From Candidatus Accumulibacter contiguus (lineage in GTDB: Bacteria > Pseudomonadota > Gammaproteobacteria > Burkholderiales > Rhodocyclaceae), in contig NZ_SPMX01000006.1 of NCBI RefSeq assembly GCF_012940005.1, forward strand, positions 1 through 64,000: a stretch of 64,000 nt of DNA, given 5' to 3'. Positions 58,523-64,000 of this stretch are shown one piece after another (positions within the stretch are counted from its first letter, which is position 1; every line of letters starts with the position of its first letter). The notes under the pieces are model-generated. The model saw only the letters and a program-made list of their open reading frames with translations, had not been told where the DNA came from and ran no database searches. The position numbers were made by a program, and so were the translations under genes.

Positions 58523-59592
58523 CTACCCTCGACATCGACAACATCAACGTCAGCGCCTTCGACCCCATGCCTTCGCCGGAGGAAATCCACGCCCAACTGC
58601 CGCTCTCGGCCAGCGCCGCCCGCCTGGTCATGCGCGGCCGCGAAGTCTTGCGCAACATCCTCGACCGCAGCGACCCGCGCCTTTTTGTCGTCGTCGGCCC
58701 GTGCTCGATCCATGATCCCGTAGCTGGAATCGACTATGCGCAACGCCTGAAGACTCTCGCCGACGAGGTCAGCGAGACGCTCTACCTGGTGATGCGCGTC
58801 TATTTCGAAAAGCCGCGCACGACAACCGGCTGGAAAGGCTACATCAATGACCCGGACATGGACGATTCCTTCCATGTCGATCAGGGCATGCAGAAGGCCA
58901 GAACCTTTCTGCTCGAGCTTGCCGAACTCGGCCTGCCCGCCGGCACCGAGGCGCTCGACCCGATCGCGCCGCAATATCTAGGCGACCTGATCTCCTGGAC
59001 GGCAATCGGCGCTCGCACCACCGAATCGCAGACGCATCGGGAAATATCATCAGGTCTGTCCACCCCGGTCGGCTTCAAGAACGGCACCAACGGCGACATC
59101 GGCATTGCCGTCAACGCCATCCTCTCGGCGGCACGGCCGCACAGCTTCCTGGGCATCAACGGCCAGGGGCGAACAGCGATCGTTCGCACGCATGGCAACC
59201 GTTACGGTCACCTGGTCCTGCGTGGTGGCGACGGGCGACCGAATTACGACACGGTGAGTGTGCAGATCGCCGAGCAGGCGCTGCGCAAGGCGGGTCTGCC
59301 CATCAATATCGTGGTCGACTGCTCGCATGCCAACAGCTACAAGAAGCATGAGTGGCAGCCGCTGGTGATGGCCGACGCAGTCAACCAGGTCCGCCTCGGC
59401 AACCAGTCGCTGGTCGGGATGATGATCGAATCGAATCTCGTCGCCGGCAATCAGTCGATCCCGGAAGACCTCTCGCAGCTCAAATACGGCTGTTCGGTCA
59501 CCGACGCCTGCGTGGACTGGGAGACCACCGAGAAGATGATCCGCAGCGCTGCCGGACTGCTGCGCCAGGTGCTGCCCGGTCGAGCCGGCTGA
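58519..59592 (+). CDS. aroG: DAHP synthase, class I (AroG type)
   Basis: The enzyme joins PEP and erythrose 4-phosphate in the first step of aromatic amino acid synthesis. The 357-residue protein has VVGPCSIHDPVAGIDYAQRL, MRVYFEKPRTTTGWKGYIND, GFKNGTNGDIGIAVNAILSA and VDCSHANSYKKHEWQPLVM, matching the AroF/G/H family. The N-terminal extension is where feedback inhibitors bind. The ATG overlaps the mfd stop (ATGA), so the two are translationally coupled. Confidence 0.96.
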   Translation: MTTLDIDNINVSAFDPMPSPEEIHAQLPLSASAARLVMRGREVLRNILDRSDPRLFVVVGPCSIHDPVAGIDYAQRLKTLADEVSETLYLVMRVYFEKPRTTTGWKGYINDPDMDDSFHVDQGMQKARTFLLELAELGLPAGTEALDPIAPQYLGDLISWTAIGARTTESQTHREISSGLSTPVGFKNGTNGDIGIAVNAILSAARPHSFLGINGQGRTAIVRTHGNRYGHLVLRGGDGRPNYDTVSVQIAEQALRKAGLPINIVVDCSHANSYKKHEWQPLVMADAVNQVRLGNQSLVGMMIESNLVAGNQSIPEDLSQLKYGCSVTDACVDWETTEKMIRSAAGLLRQVLPGRAG

Positions 59593-59608
59593 GGCACCTG
59601 TTGCCTGG

Positions 59609-59643
59609 ACGCTTCGACCGCGGCCAACTGGCCAGCGAAGCGT
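59609..59643. terminator. Hairpin between convergent aroG and sulP genes
   Basis: ACGCTTCG (59609-59616) and CGAAGCGT (59636-59643) form an 8-bp stem enclosing a second small hairpin GGCC-AACT-GGCC. It lies between two convergent stops and may terminate both transcripts. There is no clear T-run. Confidence 0.45.
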
Positions 59644-59665
59644 CGCACTGTACGTAGCGGCGCGC

Positions 59666-61393
59666 TTACGAAACAACGTGCGATTTCGTATCCCTGACCG
59701 CATAGTACTGGTCGAAGGCCTCGGCAGCCTTCTTGACCGAAACAAAGAAATCCTGCCGGCCAATCTCTTCGGAAAGTCCAACCTTGGCCAGTTCTTCGAG
59801 AAATGGCCGCGGCGCATCGGCAATCTTGACGTCCACGCCCTCCTCGGCAAGTTCGCGATGCAATTCCGCAAAGCGCTGCGCTGCGGTGACGTCCATGTCA
59901 TGCAGTGCCTGGGCGTCGATCACCAGCCACTTTACCGGCGGATCAGCCTCGTCGACCAGCGTCCGGATGCGCGTCATCACATGCCGCGCATTGGCAAAGT
60001 TCAACGGTGCGTAGAGCCGATAGACCAGCAGGCCGGGGACGCTCTCCGCCGCTTCATCATCGCGACAATCATGAAACCTGCCGTCGTCGAGGCGCCTGCG
60101 AAGGACCGCGTCGCCGGGACGCGAGACTTCCACGAGAACCGAGATCAGCGACAACAGCAGGCCGAGAATGATCCCCGGCACCACCCCGGCGATCAGGATT
60201 GCCAGGGTCACACCCATGGCGATGGCGAACTCGACCCGATCGACCTTGTACAGACCCGACAGCGACGCCACTTCCAGCATTCCCATGGCGGTAACGATCA
60301 GGATCGCACCCAGCGCCACTTTCGGCAGCAAGGCGATCAAGCCGGTCAGAAAAAGCAGGAACAACAGCAAGCCCAGCGCTACCACCAACTGCGCCACCTG
60401 CGACTTGCCACCGGCCGAATCGACGATCGAGGTGCGTGACTGGCTGGCGGAAACCGGGAAACCCTGCCACAAGCCGGCAAGAATGTTTGACGAGCCAAGC
60501 GCCACGAGTTCACGATTCGGGCGTATCTCATAACCATTTTTTTCGGCAAAGGTCTGTGCCAGAAGAATGCCGTCTGAAAACGCGAGGAAGGCAATCGCCA
60601 CTGCCGCAGGGGCCAGAGCCGAGATATCACCCCACTGTAGATGCGGAATCGTCAGGCTCGGCACTCCCGAAGGCACCTCTCCGACCAGCGCCACGCCGTA
60701 GCTGCCGAGGTCGAGAACGAAGCTCACCACGATCGCGACTGCACAGACTGCCAGCGCGCCCGGCACGCGCGGCGCCCAGCGAGTCAGGGCAAGCAGGAAG
60801 CCAACCAGACAGAGACCGAAGAGGAAAGTCATCAGGTGCGTCTCCGGAAGTTTCCCGATCACGGTGTACACCAGTTCGAAAAACTCCTCTCCCTCGGTCT
60901 TGATGCGAAACATCTTCCCAAGCTGCGTGGCGATCAAGACCAGTGACGCGCCGTTCAGATAGCCGATCAGCACCGGGCGCGACAGCAGGTCAGCAATGAC
61001 GCCCAGTTTCAGGCGCGCCGCGAGCAGCAACACGGCACCCGACAGTATGCTGAGCACAGCCGCCAGGGTGACGATGCGCGACGGATCACCGGCCGCCAGA
61101 GGCAGGATTGCTGAACCGGCGAGCAGGCCGATGGCGGCGTCCGGCCCGGCGATGACGTGCCGCGAACTGGCAAACAGGGCGTAGCCGACGGCCGCAGCCA
61201 GCGCCGCGTACAGACCGGTAATCGCCGGCAGATGCACCAGTTCGGCATAGGCGATCACCGACGGAATCGACACGATACAGGCGGAAAGCCCGGCGATCGC
61301 ATCCTTGCTCAGCCAGGCGATCCGGTACTCTCTGAGGGTAGTGATCAGCGGCAAACCCGACTGCAGGTACTTGAAAATAGACGCAGGATTCAT
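59666..61393 (-). CDS. SulP-family anion transporter
   Basis: A 575-residue inner-membrane protein. The N-terminal 400 residues hold about twelve hydrophobic segments with the SulP signature region SVIAYAELVHLPAITGLYAA and LVALGSSNILAGLWQGFPVS. A STAS domain covers about 440-565 (VPGLLVYRLYAPLNFANARH, KWLVIDAQALHDMDVTAAQR). It probably carries sulfate, bicarbonate or a dicarboxylate with H+ or Na+. The start at 61393 is chosen at MNPASIFKYLQSGLP. Confidence 0.92.
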   Translation of the reverse strand: MNPASIFKYLQSGLPLITTLREYRIAWLSKDAIAGLSACIVSIPSVIAYAELVHLPAITGLYAALAAAVGYALFASSRHVIAGPDAAIGLLAGSAILPLAAGDPSRIVTLAAVLSILSGAVLLLAARLKLGVIADLLSRPVLIGYLNGASLVLIATQLGKMFRIKTEGEEFFELVYTVIGKLPETHLMTFLFGLCLVGFLLALTRWAPRVPGALAVCAVAIVVSFVLDLGSYGVALVGEVPSGVPSLTIPHLQWGDISALAPAAVAIAFLAFSDGILLAQTFAEKNGYEIRPNRELVALGSSNILAGLWQGFPVSASQSRTSIVDSAGGKSQVAQLVVALGLLLFLLFLTGLIALLPKVALGAILIVTAMGMLEVASLSGLYKVDRVEFAIAMGVTLAILIAGVVPGIILGLLLSLISVLVEVSRPGDAVLRRRLDDGRFHDCRDDEAAESVPGLLVYRLYAPLNFANARHVMTRIRTLVDEADPPVKWLVIDAQALHDMDVTAAQRFAELHRELAEEGVDVKIADAPRPFLEELAKVGLSEEIGRQDFFVSVKKAAEAFDQYYAVRDTKSHVVS

Positions 61394-61634
61394 GGGCGGG
61401 GCTCCGATCCGAAAGACGCAGACCGGCAATATACCCTGATCTGCCGAAGAATCGGCAATATTGCACCAAGCGGGCGAGACGGGCATTGCATGCGATCGTC
61501 GTTACCGGCGCTGCAATGACGAAGTCTTGAAACATGCCAGGTATCGTCGCACATGCCCCTCGTCGGTGCTTGCGCCCGAAAAGAGTGACGTCAACCAGGC
61601 AGCGCGCCGCCTTCCGCAGGCGCCGATGATTCGT

Positions 61635-63110
61635 TCACAATGCTTTCCACGGCAACGGCTGTTGCTGAAAGTCCTTCAACAGACTGGCCAACTCGGGCAG
61701 TAGCGAATCGGTCTGGGCTGCCAGCCAGACTGCAATCCCCTGGTCTTTGCTGCCGGCTTGCGCCTCGGCAACCAGTTGCGAAGCCACCGCCAGGTCGTTG
61801 AGACGCCCGAGCAAGTCCTGCAGGCCACTGGCTGACTGGTGGTAGTTCACCAGTACCGGGCCGGCCAGGATCGGGGTAAAGAACTCCACCGCGTAGCGCA
61901 GTTGCTTGAACGCTACCCGCAGACTGTGACGAGCCACATCGTCGTCTCCCAGCGCAGCCACGGCGCGCTCCTTGACACGCTTGGCACGCTTGTCGAGGCA
62001 ACGCGGAACGAAGCCACCGAGTGACCCGGCGGCGTCGTCCGGCAGGGCCAGAACAGCGGCACTGAAGTCGATCAGCAGGCGCGAATAAGCTGTCGATCTG
62101 AGTGCGCTTCTACTGGCCTTGCGACTGTTCGCGCCACGTCTCCGGGCATGGCGCAACAGCCGCTCGACCTCGATTCTGCCCGACGGCGCGTCGGCGAGTG
62201 CGGGCAAGGTTTCCGCGAGAAAGACATCCCAGTTGCGGGTATCACCCAGTTTGCTCGCCAGATCGTGCCAGAGCGGATCGAAGCGGGCAACGAAAGCCTC
62301 TGGCAGCAATGGCTGCCAGAGGCGGATCGCCGAACGCAGCCGGCGAATGGCGACGCGCGCCTGGTGAACGAACTCGGGGTCGTCGCTCCGGCAAACACCG
62401 GCTTCGTTGTTTTGCAGGTGGTTCAGACAGGACAGCGCGATCAGGCGGAAGGCCCCGATGCGCGACATTGCGGCTTCGGTCGGTACCGGCAAGGCCTTCA
62501 CCGCTGTCAGCGGCAGGTCGGCCAACAGACGGTAAGCACGTTCGGATTTGCTGCTGCTCTCCGGGTGCAGCGGCAGGCTGGCCTGCAACTCGGCCACCAG
62601 TTCGAACAGATCGCCGACCTCGCCAGCGAGCAGTTCCAGCTCGATCTCACGAATCGTCTGGCGTTGCCCTCGCGCCTCGATCCAGCCGCGGTCTAGCGCC
62701 AGCTCGATGCGCACCCCCGCGTGCGGTTCCAGCAGCCAGGTATCGCGCATGAAGTGGGTCGTGAAGGCTGGTTGGAGGTCATCACGCAGCGATTCGAGCA
62801 GGTCGCGAACGCCGCCATCGATATGCGAAAAATCGAACTCTCCGGGCCGGCTGGGAACCTCCCACTCGCTACGCTGCGCCAGTCCGGCGGTGAGCATCGG
62901 CGCGGTCTTGACGGTCAACAGCCACTGCCGGCCCTTCTGGCGGTGGCGAACGACCATCCGCTCGCGCCGCAGGCGCTTGTCCTGCGTATCGTAATAGGTA
63001 TTGATCAGCAGTTGCCGCTGTCGCTCGATGTTGCTCAGCATGGCTTGCTTCGCCAAGGCACTCGCGGCACGCGCCGACAGGGACAACTTGATTTCGGTTT
63101 CGGTGGCCAT
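61635..63110 (-). CDS. CYTH and CHAD domain protein
   Basis: A 491-residue cytoplasmic protein. The CYTH triphosphate tunnel domain (1-200) begins MATETEIKLSLSA with the ExExK metal/triphosphate motif (Glu4, Glu6, Lys8). The CHAD domain (about 215-480) is a helical bundle rich in conserved His/Arg/Lys, such as FVHQARVAIRRLRSAIRLWQ and SLRVAFKQLRYAVEFFTPIL. CHAD domains bind polyphosphate and CYTH enzymes hydrolyse tripolyphosphate, so a role at polyphosphate granules is likely. Confidence 0.92.
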   Translation of the reverse strand: MATETEIKLSLSARAASALAKQAMLSNIERQRQLLINTYYDTQDKRLRRERMVVRHRQKGRQWLLTVKTAPMLTAGLAQRSEWEVPSRPGEFDFSHIDGGVRDLLESLRDDLQPAFTTHFMRDTWLLEPHAGVRIELALDRGWIEARGQRQTIREIELELLAGEVGDLFELVAELQASLPLHPESSSKSERAYRLLADLPLTAVKALPVPTEAAMSRIGAFRLIALSCLNHLQNNEAGVCRSDDPEFVHQARVAIRRLRSAIRLWQPLLPEAFVARFDPLWHDLASKLGDTRNWDVFLAETLPALADAPSGRIEVERLLRHARRRGANSRKASRSALRSTAYSRLLIDFSAAVLALPDDAAGSLGGFVPRCLDKRAKRVKERAVAALGDDDVARHSLRVAFKQLRYAVEFFTPILAGPVLVNYHQSASGLQDLLGRLNDLAVASQLVAEAQAGSKDQGIAVWLAAQTDSLLPELASLLKDFQQQPLPWKAL

Positions 63111-63134
63111 CGCAAACCCTCATGCGGTAGGAAA

Positions 63135-64000
63135 CTAGGACATCTTTTCGATCAGATGCGCCTTGAGTTGCGCGCGTCCCGAAGGATTGGCCAGGGCGAT
63201 GATGATACTGCCGGCCTGAACGAGGTCATCCACTTTGGGATTGAATATCCAGGCGCCATCCTGCTCGCGTACCGCCAGCAAAATATAGTCCGGGCTGCGC
63301 AGACGCAGGTCGCCGATACGGGTCTGCGGGAAATTGGCGGGCACCGGCACCTCTTCGACACGCACGTTCTTGTCCGACCGGATCATCTCGTCGAGGAAGC
63401 CGACGACGTGCGGTCTGACCATCGCTGATGCCAGTCGAATGCCGCCGGTGAAATCCGGCGAGATCACCGCGTCGGCGCCCGCCTTGCGCATTTTCTCGAC
63501 ATTTCGCAGTTCCTGGGCGCGCGCCACGATGCGCAAGCGGGGATTGAGCTGCCTGGCAGTAATGATGATCATCAGATTGCGCGAATCGTCGCCGGTGACG
63601 GCAAACAGGCCGCGGGCATCCTCGATATCTGCCGCTTCCATCAGATCATCGTCGGAGGCATCGCCGTGCAGATAGAGCAGCGCGGGAAACTTGTCGAGGT
63701 TTTCCTCGAAACGCGCCTCTTCGATGTCGATGGTGACGAAATGTCGACCGGTATTCTGCAATTCTCGGCCGACGCTGCGGCCGACCCGCCCGAAACCGCA
63801 AATGATGAAATGCTGCCGTAGCTTATGAATGCTTTTTTCCATTCGTCGTCTCCGCAGGGAATAATCCAGATCCTTCTCGAGGAAGAACACTGACAGGCTG
63901 GTAAACAAAAAGGTCAGTGCGCCCAGGCCAGCAATGGCAATGAAACCAGCAAAAAGGCGATCCTGAAGCGAATGGAGAGGGATAATCTCGCCATAACCCA
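63135..64000 (-). CDS. Potassium channel with TrkA-type domain (partial)
   Basis: The frame is open to the window edge, so the N-terminus is missing. The first visible residues are GYGEIIPLHSLQDRL, a K+ selectivity-filter sequence (GYG) with its following turn, then a transmembrane helix (FAGFIAIAGLGALTFLFTSL). A TrkA-N/RCK domain follows with the nucleotide-binding ICGFGRVGRSVGRELQNTG and LHGDASDDDLMEAADI, and a TrkA-C part (VPVPANFPQTRIGDLRLRSP). It is a ligand-gated K+ channel or related KefB-like protein. Confidence 0.9.
   Translation of the reverse strand, partial: GYGEIIPLHSLQDRLFAGFIAIAGLGALTFLFTSLSVFFLEKDLDYSLRRRRMEKSIHKLRQHFIICGFGRVGRSVGRELQNTGRHFVTIDIEEARFEENLDKFPALLYLHGDASDDDLMEAADIEDARGLFAVTGDDSRNLMIIITARQLNPRLRIVARAQELRNVEKMRKAGADAVISPDFTGGIRLASAMVRPHVVGFLDEMIRSDKNVRVEEVPVPANFPQTRIGDLRLRSPDYILLAVREQDGAWIFNPKVDDLVQAGSIIIALANPSGRAQLKAHLIEKMS

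Overview
The window looks like chromosome of a high-GC betaproteobacterium of the Rhodocyclales, most like Candidatus Accumulibacter or a close relative. The reasons are the betaproteobacterial gene blocks (hrcA-hemH beside recN-nadK, ubiG-gph behind an OmpA protein, mfd-aroG), a PEP-CTERM exosortase substrate, many c-di-GMP and HD-type signalling genes, an isovaleryl-CoA dehydrogenase and a CYTH-CHAD protein. This assignment is inference from gene content; no rRNA is present.

Layout. 1-2.8 kb is accessory DNA: the end of an IS701-like element that cuts a minus-strand gene, dispersed non-coding repeats, a 164-bp MITE with perfect 16-bp ends and a 7-bp target duplication inside a small gene, and a VapBC-type toxin-antitoxin pair with a palindromic operator. 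2.8-12.3 kb is housekeeping: tRNA-Ser(GCU), lysC, an XRE-like regulator, recN, nadK, hrcA, hemH, and malate synthase divergent from a LysR regulator. 12.3-24 kb is signalling and envelope: a membrane HD-GYP sensor interrupted by a frameshift in a run of eight G, a dead IS5-type element, a PEP-CTERM protein, rfaE2, HDOD and HNH proteins, a phosphodiesterase-like hydrolase, remnants of EAL and GGDEF genes, an intact PAS-GGDEF-hemerythrin gene and an Ala/Lys-rich lipoprotein.

24-30 kb holds a divergent pair: a MerR regulator with a cobalamin-binding domain, and a tightly overlapping leftward operon (DUF1365, cyclopropane fatty acid synthase, chalcone-isomerase-like, MFS, DUF3833, SDR, NTF2-like). 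Several members carry internal deletions, so the operon is eroding. 30-36.5 kb is acyl-CoA and branched-chain catabolism: an MBL hydrolase, a thioesterase, isovaleryl-CoA dehydrogenase, an unusual GNAT-beta-carbonic anhydrase fusion, an EamA exporter and a second acyl-CoA dehydrogenase. 36.7-45.8 kb is an acidic amino acid module: binding protein, periplasmic asparaginase, two permeases, ATPase and a giant NAD-glutamate dehydrogenase. Together these could turn asparagine into aspartate outside the cytoplasm, import aspartate and glutamate, and feed glutamate to the TCA cycle.

45.9-64 kb is mostly core genes: M61 peptidase, pdxH, trmO, a CbiX-like chelatase, gph, ubiG, two near-identical OmpA-family genes flanking an MTA/SAH deaminase-type amidohydrolase, a sirtuin, mfd, aroG, a SulP transporter, a CYTH-CHAD protein (CHAD domains bind polyphosphate) and a K+ channel with a TrkA-type domain running off the window. 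No rRNA, CRISPR array or prophage was seen.
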